Below are positions 31,464 to 39,107 of a stretch of 64,000 nt of DNA, piece after piece (positions within the stretch are counted from its first letter, which is position 1; each line of letters begins with the position of its first letter). Both the position numbers and the translations under genes were made by a program. Below the pieces are notes generated by a model that was not told the DNA's origin, did no database searches, and saw nothing but the letters and a program-made list of their open reading frames with translations. The stretch lies in NCBI RefSeq assembly GCF_020510565.1, contig NZ_CP075189.1:3462501-3526500 (forward strand). The letters are read 5' to 3'. The stretch comes from Ferribacterium limneticum (GTDB lineage: Bacteria > Pseudomonadota > Gammaproteobacteria > Burkholderiales > Rhodocyclaceae).

Positions 31464-31928
31464 GTGTTTGCCGTCGTTCTCTACCAGCCCGAAATTCCGC
31501 CCAACACGGGCAACATCATTCGCCTGTGCGCCAACACCGGGGCCGAGTTGCATCTGGTCGAACCGCTCGGCTTTGACATCACCGACAAGGGTTTGCGCCG
31601 GGCCGGGCTGGATTATCACGAATACGCCCGTGTCGTGCGTCACGCCGACTGGGACGCGTGCAAGGCGGCACTGGCCGGGCGACGCCTGTTTGCCATGACG
31701 ACGAAGGGCACGGGCAGTCCGTTCGATACGGCTCTGCAGGAAAACGATGTATTTGTTTTTGGTCGCGAAACCAGCGGACTGCCGCCGGAAGTGCTCGCCG
31801 AGTTTCCGCCGGAACAGCGACTGCGCCTGCCCATGCAGGCCGGGCAGCGCAGCCTCAACCTCTCCAACGCTGCTGCCGTCACCGTCTTCGAAGCCTGGCG
31901 CCAAGCCGGCTTCGCAGGCGCCAGCTAG
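31464..31928 (+). CDS. trmL: tRNA (cytidine(34)-2'-O)-methyltransferase TrmL
   Basis: This 154-residue SPOUT methyltransferase modifies the wobble base of tRNA-Leu. Motifs: LYQPEIPPNTGNIIRLCANTG, VFGRETSGLP and a C-terminal knot RSLNLSNAAAV. The start is GTG at 31464. It ends 4 bases into the convergent gpsA stop. Confidence 0.95.
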   Translation: MFAVVLYQPEIPPNTGNIIRLCANTGAELHLVEPLGFDITDKGLRRAGLDYHEYARVVRHADWDACKAALAGRRLFAMTTKGTGSPFDTALQENDVFVFGRETSGLPPEVLAEFPPEQRLRLPMQAGQRSLNLSNAAAVTVFEAWRQAGFAGAS

Positions 31929-32914
31929 GCCAACTCTTCTTTCGGATCGCGCGCCATCAACTGCTCGACGGCCTGCGCGGCACTCAAACGACCATCCAAC
32001 ACGGCTGCCACAGCAGCGCTGATCGGCATGTCGACGCCGAGTTGGCTCGACAGGCGATCGACCTCACGCGCCGTATAAACGCCTTCGGCAACATGGCCGA
32101 GTTCTTCGAGTATCTGTGGCAGGGACTTGTTCTGGGCCAGCGCCAGACCGACGCGACGGTTGCGCGACAGGTCGCCGGTACAGGTCAGGATCAGGTCACC
32201 CATGCCGGCCAGCCCCATGAAAGTCTGGCGGTCAGCACCCAGCGCCAGACCAAGCCGGGCAATTTCAGCGAGGCCGCGGGTCATCAGCGCCGCGCGGGAA
32301 TTCAGGCCTAGCCCAAGTCCATCGCAAACACCTGTCGCGATGGCCAGCACATTCTTGACGGCACCACCGACTTCGACGCCAACCAGATCATCGTTGGCGT
32401 AGATGCGCAGGCGCGCCGTATGGAGTTGGCGCGCCGCCTCGCGGGCGAAGGCAGGGTCATTGCCGGCCAACGCCACGGCCGTCGGCTGCCCGGCCGCCAC
32501 TTCCTCGGCAAAGCTGGGGCCGGACAGTGCACCGCACAAGGCCTGCTGGCCGAGCACTTCGGCCACCACCTGATGCGGCAGCTTGCCGCTACCCGCCTCG
32601 AAACCCTTGCACACCCACAACACCGGCAACTTGCAGCCGATCGCCTTGATGCGTTCGACAGTGGGCCGCAGACCGGCAATCGGCGTCGCCACGATGAGCA
32701 ACTCGGCGGCAGCGACAGCCGCCTCGAAATCGGTCGATACGGTGACCGAGTCCGGCAACTTGTAGCCCGGGAAAAAACGATGGTTTACGCGCGTCGCCAT
32801 CAGGTCGGCAGCGACATCCTCTTCGCGCGACCATAGCGTCAGCTCATGCTTGCCGGCAAAGGCGATGGACAGCGCCGTGCCCCAGGCACCAGCGCCAAGC
32901 AGCGAAATTTTCAT
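31925..32914 (-). CDS. gpsA: NAD(P)-dependent glycerol-3-phosphate dehydrogenase
   Basis: This 329-residue enzyme supplies sn-glycerol-3-phosphate for phospholipids. It has the Rossmann motif LGAGAWGTAL at the N terminus, the catalytic lysine region GGAVKNVLAIA and a SRAALMTRGLAE helix. It is the last gene of the minus-strand cluster that starts with the ArsR regulator, after secB and the SH3 gene, matching the common secB-gpsA order. Confidence 0.97.
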   Translation of the reverse strand: MKISLLGAGAWGTALSIAFAGKHELTLWSREEDVAADLMATRVNHRFFPGYKLPDSVTVSTDFEAAVAAAELLIVATPIAGLRPTVERIKAIGCKLPVLWVCKGFEAGSGKLPHQVVAEVLGQQALCGALSGPSFAEEVAAGQPTAVALAGNDPAFAREAARQLHTARLRIYANDDLVGVEVGGAVKNVLAIATGVCDGLGLGLNSRAALMTRGLAEIARLGLALGADRQTFMGLAGMGDLILTCTGDLSRNRRVGLALAQNKSLPQILEELGHVAEGVYTAREVDRLSSQLGVDMPISAAVAAVLDGRLSAAQAVEQLMARDPKEELA

Positions 32915-33351
32915 AGGCCCCAGACCTGCGTCGAACGAATGTAGCCGGTCGCGCCGTCGCGATGGCGCACCTTGGCCCAGCCCGGCGAGGCGGGTTCGAT
33001 GAATTCAACAGCCACCCATTTGTCCAGTTCGGCCAGCACCGTCGATTCCGGTTTGTCCGACTGGCGGATTTCAGCTTTCTGCGCGGTCACGACGAGCGTC
33101 CGCTTGTCCACGAGGTTGCGCGACTCCAGCCAGGCCAGCGTCCCTTCGGCATCGCGCACCTTGAACCAGCCTTCGAGCTTGACGACGACCTCGACTGGCG
33201 TCTGCGCCTTGATCAGGTAGAGCTTCTTGCCCTGCAGCGACGGCGCATCGAACAGGATGGCCGCCGGCACACTGACCGAGCGGTAGTCGATAGCCAGCGC
33301 TGCTCCGGCAGCGCTGATCAGCGACAGGGCGACAAGCGCGCGACGCCACAT
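32911..33351 (-). CDS. Exported SH3-domain protein
   Basis: The protein is 146 residues from MWRRALVALSLISAAGAALA, a clear signal peptide. Two bacterial SH3-like modules (about 25-80 and 82-146) follow, as seen in GWFKVRDAEGTLAWLESRNL and GWAKVRHRDGATGYIRSTQVWGL. Such domains usually bind cell wall or peptides. The partner is unknown. The start at 33351 is set by the signal peptide and secB just upstream. A longer in-frame reading lies inside secB. It overlaps gpsA by 4 bases. Confidence 0.85.
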   Translation of the reverse strand: MWRRALVALSLISAAGAALAIDYRSVSVPAAILFDAPSLQGKKLYLIKAQTPVEVVVKLEGWFKVRDAEGTLAWLESRNLVDKRTLVVTAQKAEIRQSDKPESTVLAELDKWVAVEFIEPASPGWAKVRHRDGATGYIRSTQVWGL

Positions 33352-33361
33352 GGCAATCACC

Positions 33362-33826
33362 TTACTGGATCGACACTTCAGCCGGCGCGCCAGCCTGTTC
33401 CTGCTGCTGCAGGCGCTGCATGTACATGCCTTCGAAGTTGACCGGCTGCAGCACGATGGGCTGGAAGCCGGCGCGGCTGACCGCATCGGACACGGCTTCG
33501 CGGGCGTACGGAAAGAGGATGTTGGGGCAGGCGACGGCAATCAGCGGCTCGATCTGCTCTTCCGGCACGTTCTGAATGCGGAAGATACCGGCCTGGCCGA
33601 CTTCAACCAGGAAAACCGTCTTCTCGCCCATCTTGGCGGTAACCGTCACGGTCAGCACGACTTCGTAGACGCTGTCGCCGACGGTACGACCACCGGTATT
33701 GAGCTGGATCTCGACTTGCGGCGCTTCGCGCTCAAGGAAGATTTCCGGCGCATTCGGCACTTCGACCGACAGATCCTTGACGTAGAGTTTTTCAATACCG
33801 AAGACGGGCTGAGCGTTTTGTTCCAT
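33362..33826 (-). CDS. secB: Protein-export chaperone SecB
   Basis: This 154-residue homotetrameric chaperone keeps preproteins unfolded and hands them to SecA. Family motifs: FGIEKLYVKDLSVEVPNAP, FLVEVGQAGIFRIQN and CPNILFPYAREAVSDAVSRAGF. It lies between grxC and the SH3 gene, the usual grxC-secB-gpsA order of proteobacteria. Confidence 0.97.
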   Translation of the reverse strand: MEQNAQPVFGIEKLYVKDLSVEVPNAPEIFLEREAPQVEIQLNTGGRTVGDSVYEVVLTVTVTAKMGEKTVFLVEVGQAGIFRIQNVPEEQIEPLIAVACPNILFPYAREAVSDAVSRAGFQPIVLQPVNFEGMYMQRLQQQEQAGAPAEVSIQ

Positions 33827-33856
33827 GGTTTTCTTTCAGAAGTTGAATCGGTTTAG

Positions 33857-34117
33857 TCAGCCTTCGAGCAGCGGCTTCAACTGGCCGGAGGCATCGAGGG
33901 CATAGAGATCGTCACAGCCACCCACGTGGGTTTCGCCGATGAAGATTTGCGGCACTGTACGCCGCTGAGTTTTCTGCATCATTTCATCGCGGCGTTCAGG
34001 ATCGAGATCGACGCGAACCTCCTCGATCTGCTCCACGCCGCGTGCCTTGAGCAATTGCTTGGCGCGTGTGCAATACGGACAGACTGCCGTCGTATACATC
34101 AGGACATGAGCGCTCAT
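33857..34117 (-). CDS. grxC: Glutaredoxin 3
   Basis: The protein is 86 residues from MSAHVLMYTTAVCPYC. It has the dithiol active site CPYC, TVPQIFI with the cis-proline and GGCDDLYAL. It reduces disulfides and glutathionylated proteins. The start at 34117 overlaps the rhodanese stop (ATGA). An upstream ATG adds 15 residues from that gene. Confidence 0.95.
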   Translation of the reverse strand: MSAHVLMYTTAVCPYCTRAKQLLKARGVEQIEEVRVDLDPERRDEMMQKTQRRTVPQIFIGETHVGGCDDLYALDASGQLKPLLEG

Positions 34118-34542
34118 TTGCTCTTGGCTCCCTTCTTGATCGGATAGCCGGCACCCACCCAAGCATCAACGCCACCGGACAGGTTGTACAACTTCTCGAA
34201 GCCCTGCTTCTTGAGATCGCCACAAGCCTTGTTCGAGCGCATGCCGGAGGCACAGCAGACGATGATCGGCTTGTCCTTGAACTTGCCCAGCTCGCCAATG
34301 CGCCCGGCCAGCGCGCTGCCCGGAATATTCTTCGCTTCCGGCAAATGCCCGGCAGCGTACTCGGTGGATTCACGGACATCGAGGATGACCGCATCTTCAC
34401 GATTGATCAGTTGTGTCGCCTCGGCCGGCCCGACACTGTTGCCCGAAGGACGCATCACCATCGGCCAAAGCAGTGAAAGACCACTGACCGCGACCAGCGA
34501 AACCAGCAGAATATTCTGGTTGATAAATTCCATCGGTATCAC
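34114..34542 (-). CDS. Membrane-anchored rhodanese-like protein (YibN type)
   Basis: The protein is 142 residues. An N-terminal transmembrane segment (about 8-28, NILLVSLVAVSGLSLLWP) is followed by one rhodanese domain with VILDVRESTEYAAGHLPEAKN and the active-site loop VCCASGMRS, whose cysteine carries persulfide. It lies in the grxC-secB row as in E. coli yibN. Directly upstream is an ArsR-type repressor whose cysteine spacing suggests persulfide sensing, which would fit this substrate. A start at the second ATG (34533) is equally possible. Confidence 0.85.
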   Translation of the reverse strand: MIPMEFINQNILLVSLVAVSGLSLLWPMVMRPSGNSVGPAEATQLINREDAVILDVRESTEYAAGHLPEAKNIPGSALAGRIGELGKFKDKPIIVCCASGMRSNKACGDLKKQGFEKLYNLSGGVDAWVGAGYPIKKGAKSK

Positions 34543-34860
34543 TTAAGCCTCCGTCCCACAAAAAACTTCACGCATCATGCTGACCAGTTGCAGTGTGCGC
34601 TGATCGCCAACCCGGTAGAAGACGCGATTGGCGTCCTTGCGGGTAACCAGCACACCTTTTTCGCGCAGGATGGCCAGATGCTGGGAAATATTGCTTTGCG
34701 AGGTGCCCACCGCCTCGACGATTTCCTGCACACACGCCTCCTGTTCGCCAAGCACGCAAAGGATTTTCAGGCGCAGCGGGTGGGCGATGGATTTCAGCGC
34801 ACGGGCGGCCAGCTCGATGTGCTCCTGCTTGTCGATCAAACTGAAGGTTGGCGTTTCCAA
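34543..34860 (-). CDS. ArsR-family repressor, two-cysteine SqrR/BigR/YgaV-like
   Basis: The protein is 105 residues from TTG 34860. The winged helix contains IAHPLRLKILCVLGE and VGTSQSNISQHLAILREKGVLVTRKDANRVFYRV. Cys43 (GEQEACVQEI) and Cys101 (REVFCG) sit where persulfide-sensing SqrR, BigR and YgaV have their pair. No CxC metal site is visible. The TTG start is preferred because a TATAAT at 34889-34894 overlaps the upstream ATG candidate. The next gene downstream is a rhodanese. Confidence 0.8.
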   Translation of the reverse strand: METPTFSLIDKQEHIELAARALKSIAHPLRLKILCVLGEQEACVQEIVEAVGTSQSNISQHLAILREKGVLVTRKDANRVFYRVGDQRTLQLVSMMREVFCGTEA

Positions 34861-34888
34861 GATAAAACCTCGTTTCGGTGAATGGCGC

Positions 34889-34894
34889 ATTATA
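34889..34894 (-). promoter_or_regulatory. Perfect -10 element of the ArsR-rhodanese-grxC-secB-gpsA row
   Basis: The minus strand reads TATAAT, with the start predicted near 34882. It lies in a 75-base gap with a strongly AT-rich centre (34885-34920) shared with the divergent EnvC-like gene, so the repressor could control both directions. Confidence 0.55.
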
Positions 34895-34935
34895 AAATAG
34901 CGTTTTACGTTTCGCTTAATCGAAATCAATCCGCG

Positions 34936-36369
34936 ATGACCTTTGGACACACCCGGCCCGGCCAGCGCAGCCCTCGGCCCACCGGCAAAAGGCTGACAGC
35001 GGCACTGATTGCCGCGGTTTTCCTGGGCGCAGCGCCGGTCGGTGCCAAGCCAGTTGCGGCCGAAAAAAAATCCGCCCAGATCGTCGCCTCGCCCGATATC
35101 GCCGAAAAACAGGCCGATCTGGGCGAATTGCGCAGTCGAATCGAAGGATTACGCAAGGAATTATCCAGCAGCGAAGAGAGCAAAGCTGACGCCGGCGACC
35201 GCCTGCGCGAATCCGACCGCCAGATTTCGCGGCTGCAACGCGAACTGCACGAATTGAACGATTCCCGCGGTCAACTGGAAAAAAAGCTCAAAAACCTCGA
35301 ACAACAATCGCAGGAACTCGGCGTTACGCTAAGCCAACAACAAGGGCAGCTGGAAAAACTGATCTACAAACAATACCTGCGCGGCACCCCGGACTCGCTG
35401 CAACTGCTGCTCAACGGCGACGATCCCAACCAGATGGCGCGCGACCTGCATTACCTGTCGGCCATTGCGCTGACCCGCGCCGAGCTGATGGGCGAAATCA
35501 ACGCCACGCTGGACAAGAAGAAATCGCTGGCCGCCGATGCCAAGGAGCGCAGCGCCGAACTGGCCGAGGTCGAGGCCGAGCAGAAAAAGCGCCATGCCGA
35601 TTTGCAGAAGCAGCGCGAGGAGCGCCAGGCGCTGTACGCCCAGTTGGCCAGCAAGGTCAGCGCCCAGCGCAAGGAAATCGGCACCCTGCAACAAAATGAA
35701 AAGCGGATGACGCAGCTCATTGATCGGCTGTCAAAAATCCTTGCTGCCCAGGCGGCACGGGCGGCCAAGGCCGCCGAAGCCGCACGGCTGGCCGAAGCAC
35801 GGCAGGCGGCGGCAAGACAAAAGGAAAAAGAGCGCGAGAAGGAACGGGAAAAGGACAAGCGCCCGGCGCATACAGAAGAGCGGGAAATCGCCCGCCCGAC
35901 TCCCGCCATAGAGCCCACCCGCCCAAGAACCGTCGAAGCCGAAAACCACTACGAACCCGCCCCGAGCAACGGCAGTTTCGCCCGCCAGCGCGGCAGCCTG
36001 CGCCTGCCGGTACGCGGCGCGGTCTCCGGCCGTTTCGGTTCGGCCCGAGATGGCGGCGGCACCTGGCGCGGCCTGTTCATCAAGGCCGGTGCCGGCAGCG
36101 AGGTCAAAGCCATCGCCGGCGGCCGCGTTGTCTTCTCGGAATGGATGCGCGGCTTCGGCAATCTGCTCATCGTCGACCACGGCGACGCCTACCTGTCGAT
36201 CTACGGCAACAACGATGCCTTGCTCAAACAAGTCGGCCAGGCCGTCAAGGGTGGAGAAACGGTAGCCACTGTGGGTAACAGCGGGAGCAATCCCGAATCG
36301 GGTTTATACTTTGAACTCCGCCACCAAGGGCAACCGATCGACCCGATGAAATGGGCCAGCTTGAAATGA
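34936..36369 (+). CDS. EnvC-like murein hydrolase activator (M23/LytM domain)
   Basis: The protein is 477 residues from MTFGHTRPGQ. A signal or anchor segment (about 20-38) is followed by a long coiled coil (about 60-265), a basic K/E/R-rich linker (about 275-345) and a LytM domain (about 365-475). The LytM domain ends GETVATVGNSGSNPESGLYFELRHQG. The histidines of an active M23 site are only partly present (VDHGDAYLSIY, LYFELRHQG), as in EnvC, which activates amidases rather than cutting itself. It overlaps ctpA by 4 bases. Confidence 0.88.
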   Translation: MTFGHTRPGQRSPRPTGKRLTAALIAAVFLGAAPVGAKPVAAEKKSAQIVASPDIAEKQADLGELRSRIEGLRKELSSSEESKADAGDRLRESDRQISRLQRELHELNDSRGQLEKKLKNLEQQSQELGVTLSQQQGQLEKLIYKQYLRGTPDSLQLLLNGDDPNQMARDLHYLSAIALTRAELMGEINATLDKKKSLAADAKERSAELAEVEAEQKKRHADLQKQREERQALYAQLASKVSAQRKEIGTLQQNEKRMTQLIDRLSKILAAQAARAAKAAEAARLAEARQAAARQKEKEREKEREKDKRPAHTEEREIARPTPAIEPTRPRTVEAENHYEPAPSNGSFARQRGSLRLPVRGAVSGRFGSARDGGGTWRGLFIKAGAGSEVKAIAGGRVVFSEWMRGFGNLLIVDHGDAYLSIYGNNDALLKQVGQAVKGGETVATVGNSGSNPESGLYFELRHQGQPIDPMKWASLK

Positions 36370-37781
36370 GCAAAACTAAAACTATTAGCTTGACCGTTGG
36401 CGCCTTTGTCGCCGGCGCACTGATCAGCCTGAACTTCCCGGCCATGGCCGACAAGGAAGTCAAACCCGGCCTGCCTATCGATGAGTTGCGCACTTTTGCC
36501 GAGGTGTACAGCGCCATCAAGCAGGGCTACGTTGAGCCGGTCGAAGACAAGAAGATGATCACCAATGCCATTTCCGGCATGCTGTCCAACCTCGACCCGC
36601 ACTCGACCTACCTCGACGCCGATGCCTTCAAGGATCTGCAGGTCGGCACACAGGGCGAGTTCGGCGGACTGGGCATTGAAGTCGGCATGGAAGACGGCCT
36701 GGTCAAGGTCGTTTCGCCAATCGAAGACACCCCGGCCTATCGCGCTGGCGTCAAGGCCGGCGACCTGATCTTCAAACTTGATGAAACACCGGTCAAAGGC
36801 CTGACCTTGTCGGATGCCGTCAAGAAAATGCGCGGCAAGCCGAAGACGCCGATCAAACTGTCAATCATCCGCAAGGGCGAAACCAAGCCGATCGAGCTGA
36901 CCCTGATCCGCGAAGTGATCAAGGTGCAGAGCGTCAAATCCAAGCTGGTCGAGCCCGGCTACGGCTGGGTGCGCGTCACCCAGTTCCAGGAAAATACCGT
37001 CGCCGAACTGGCCAAGCATGTTTCCGCCCTCTACAAGGATGGCAACAAGCTGAACGGTCTGGTGCTCGACCTGCGCAACGATCCGGGTGGCCTGCTCAAT
37101 GGCGCCATCGGCGTTTCAGCGGCTTTCCTGCCACCCGACGTCAAGGTCGTGTCGACCGACGGTCGCACCGCCGACGCCAAGCAGGAATTCCGGGCTCGGG
37201 CACAGGATTACCTGCGCGGCAGCAAGGAAGATCCGCTCAAGACCATGCCTGTCGAAGCCAAGAAAGTGCCGATGGTCGTGCTGGTCAATGGTGGCTCTGC
37301 CTCGGCCTCGGAAATCGTCGCCGGCGCCCTGCAGGATCACAAGCGCGCCATCATCGTCGGCACCCAGAGTTTCGGCAAAGGCTCGGTGCAATCCGTTCTG
37401 CCGCTACCGGGCAACACCGCCATCAAGTTGACCACGGCCCGCTACTACACGCCGGAAGGCCGCTCGATTCAGGCCAAGGGCATCACGCCGGACATCGTTG
37501 TCGAAGAGAGCGCCAACGGCTCCAGCCCTGGAATTCGCGTGCGCGAAGCCGATCTCGACCGCCACCTGAGCAACGACCGCGACAAGGAAGCTGCCAAGGA
37601 AGCGGCAAAGCCGGAAGCCAAGGGCGCGGCCAAGACACCCAAAAACGGCAAGGACAAGAAGGAAGATGCCGAGGAAGAAATGCCGCAACGTCTGGAGTAC
37701 GCCACCAAGGGCGACTACCAGTTCCAGCAGGCGCTGAATCTTCTCAAGGGTCTTCAGATCATGCAGAATAAGGCGCAATAG
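36366..37781 (+). CDS. ctpA: C-terminal processing peptidase (S41, CtpA/Prc-like)
   Basis: The protein is 471 residues from MSKTKTISLTVGAFVAGALIS, an N-terminal export signal. A PDZ domain lies at about 85-165 (GLGIEVGMEDGLVKVVSPIE). The S41 protease core has the catalytic serine in VNGGSASASEIVAGAL and the lysine in QSFGKGSVQS. The C-terminal tail is lysine- and glutamate-rich. The start at ATG 36366 overlaps the EnvC-like stop. envC-ctpA linkage is common and both act on the cell wall. Confidence 0.95.
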   Translation: MSKTKTISLTVGAFVAGALISLNFPAMADKEVKPGLPIDELRTFAEVYSAIKQGYVEPVEDKKMITNAISGMLSNLDPHSTYLDADAFKDLQVGTQGEFGGLGIEVGMEDGLVKVVSPIEDTPAYRAGVKAGDLIFKLDETPVKGLTLSDAVKKMRGKPKTPIKLSIIRKGETKPIELTLIREVIKVQSVKSKLVEPGYGWVRVTQFQENTVAELAKHVSALYKDGNKLNGLVLDLRNDPGGLLNGAIGVSAAFLPPDVKVVSTDGRTADAKQEFRARAQDYLRGSKEDPLKTMPVEAKKVPMVVLVNGGSASASEIVAGALQDHKRAIIVGTQSFGKGSVQSVLPLPGNTAIKLTTARYYTPEGRSIQAKGITPDIVVEESANGSSPGIRVREADLDRHLSNDRDKEAAKEAAKPEAKGAAKTPKNGKDKKEDAEEEMPQRLEYATKGDYQFQQALNLLKGLQIMQNKAQ

Positions 37782-37798
37782 TTCATTGATCGGGAGGG

Positions 37799-38203
37799 AT
37801 GATGGCCGACACAGACCTCAAGAAAAACCGGGAAATCCTGTTCTCCAAGTTTCCGCCGGGCCAGGTGCCCGAAGCGGCAGATGACCTGCAGCATCTGGAT
37901 GAACTTGAGGTTCAGGCCCGATTCGAAAAGCGCTCGCTGGGTGTCAGCTACGATCTACAGCAACACACCTTGCGCGAGCTTGACGAGCATCTGGTCGACA
38001 AGGGTTTTCATCTCGACAACACGCTGTACACGAAACTGACCCGGGCGCTGATCTACTACGTCGAAGAGACCCAGCTGCACAACATCGGCGCCCCGGAAAA
38101 ACGCCTGAAACGCTCAGCCCAGGAAGCCTATGTGAACGCCTGGGAACACCACCCGCACGGCGACCATGACGACACGCCGCCGGAGTGGCGGGAATATAAG
38201 TAG
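37799..38203 (+). CDS. Conserved hypothetical protein with HMA-like fold pattern
   Basis: This 134-residue protein is of unknown role. The central segment (about 40-95), KRSLGVSYDLQQHTLRELDE followed by HLVDKGFHLDNTLYTKLTR, has the beta-alpha-beta rhythm and V.YD...T...L...GF pattern of heavy-metal-associated folds, but the CxxC metal loop is missing. The C terminus is His/Asp-rich (EHHPHGDHDD). The likely ribosome site GGGAGGG fits the second ATG (37802) at least as well as the first. It follows ctpA after 17 bases. Confidence 0.6.
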   Translation: MMADTDLKKNREILFSKFPPGQVPEAADDLQHLDELEVQARFEKRSLGVSYDLQQHTLRELDEHLVDKGFHLDNTLYTKLTRALIYYVEETQLHNIGAPEKRLKRSAQEAYVNAWEHHPHGDHDDTPPEWREYK

Positions 38204-38205
38204 CA

Positions 38206-38279
38206 TTTAGGATCGAGGATTGAGCTTTTAGCAAAACCACTCGATCCTCGATCCTCGATCCTAATAACTCGATCCTAAA
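38206..38279. repeat. Heptamer CGATCCT repeat with flanking inverted repeat
   Basis: CGATCCT occurs three times in tandem at 38242-38262 and once more at 38270-38276. TTTAGGATCGAG at 38206-38217 is the exact inverse of CTCGATCCTAAA at 38268-38279, so the whole gap can fold back on itself. The repeat ends at the A of the moeB start codon, leaving no visible ribosome site for that gene. Confidence 0.8.
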
Positions 38280-39107
38280 ATGACCGACGAGCAGCTTCTC
38301 CGTTATAGCAGGCACATCCTGCTCGACGCGCTGGGCATCGAAGGCCAGACGCGCATTCTTGACTCTCACGCGCTGATCATCGGGGCTGGCGGTCTTGGCT
38401 CGCCGGCGGCGCTCTATCTGGCCTCGGCAGGGATTGGCAGGATCACGCTGGTCGATGACGACACGGTCGATTTCACTAATCTGCAACGCCAGATTCTGCA
38501 TACCCAGGCACGTGTCGGCATGGCCAAGGCCGAATCCGGCCGGCAGGCGCTGAGCGCCATCAATCCTGACATTGAGATCATTCCGCTGCAGCAGCGTCTA
38601 TCGGGCGAAGCGCTCGATGCGCTGGTTGCCAGCGCCGACCTCGTTCTCGACTGCACTGACAATTTCGCCACCCGGCACGCCATCAATCGCGCCTGCGTGC
38701 ATCACCGCAAGCCGCTGGTGTCCGGTGCGGCCATTCGCTTCGATGGCCAGATCAGCGTTTACGACCTGCGCCGCGACGATTCGCCGTGCTACCACTGCCT
38801 GTTTCCTGAAGGCGAGGATGTCGAGGAAGTGCGCTGCGCCGTGATGGGCGTCTTCGCGCCGCTGACCGGCATCATCGGCACCATGCAGGCGGCCGAGGCC
38901 CTGAAGCTGGCAGCTGACATCGGTGAAACGCTGACCGGGCGGCTATTGCTGCTCGATGCGCTAACCATGGAATGGCGCACCGTCCGTTTCCGGAAAGACG
39001 ACGATTGTGCCGTGTGCGGGCCTAAGGGAAACGTGCGATCAGGCGAATATCTTCGCCAAGCTGGCGCAGATCGCGAATCTTCAAGCGCCGCTTGCCGTCT
39101 AGCCTAG
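38280..39107 (+). CDS. moeB: MoeB/ThiF-family adenylyltransferase
   Basis: This 275-residue E1-like enzyme has the ATP site GAGGLGSPAALYLASAGIG (about 37-55), TLVDDDTVDFTNLQRQ, and two zinc CxxC pairs (CYHCLFPE and CAVCGP). It adenylates the C terminus of MoaD, or of ThiS, for sulfur transfer. Family members usually end soon after CxVCG. Here no stop follows, and the frame runs about 28 residues further, antisense to the ribD end. moeB is preferred over thiF because of length and the nearby mog. Confidence 0.87.
   Translation: MTDEQLLRYSRHILLDALGIEGQTRILDSHALIIGAGGLGSPAALYLASAGIGRITLVDDDTVDFTNLQRQILHTQARVGMAKAESGRQALSAINPDIEIIPLQQRLSGEALDALVASADLVLDCTDNFATRHAINRACVHHRKPLVSGAAIRFDGQISVYDLRRDDSPCYHCLFPEGEDVEEVRCAVMGVFAPLTGIIGTMQAAEALKLAADIGETLTGRLLLLDALTMEWRTVRFRKDDDCAVCGPKGNVRSGEYLRQAGADRESSSAACRLA

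Noticed and set aside
38242..38276. The CGATCCT array as a possible CRISPR remnant
   Set aside because: The units are 7 bases, directly adjoining, with no spacers and no cas genes in the window.
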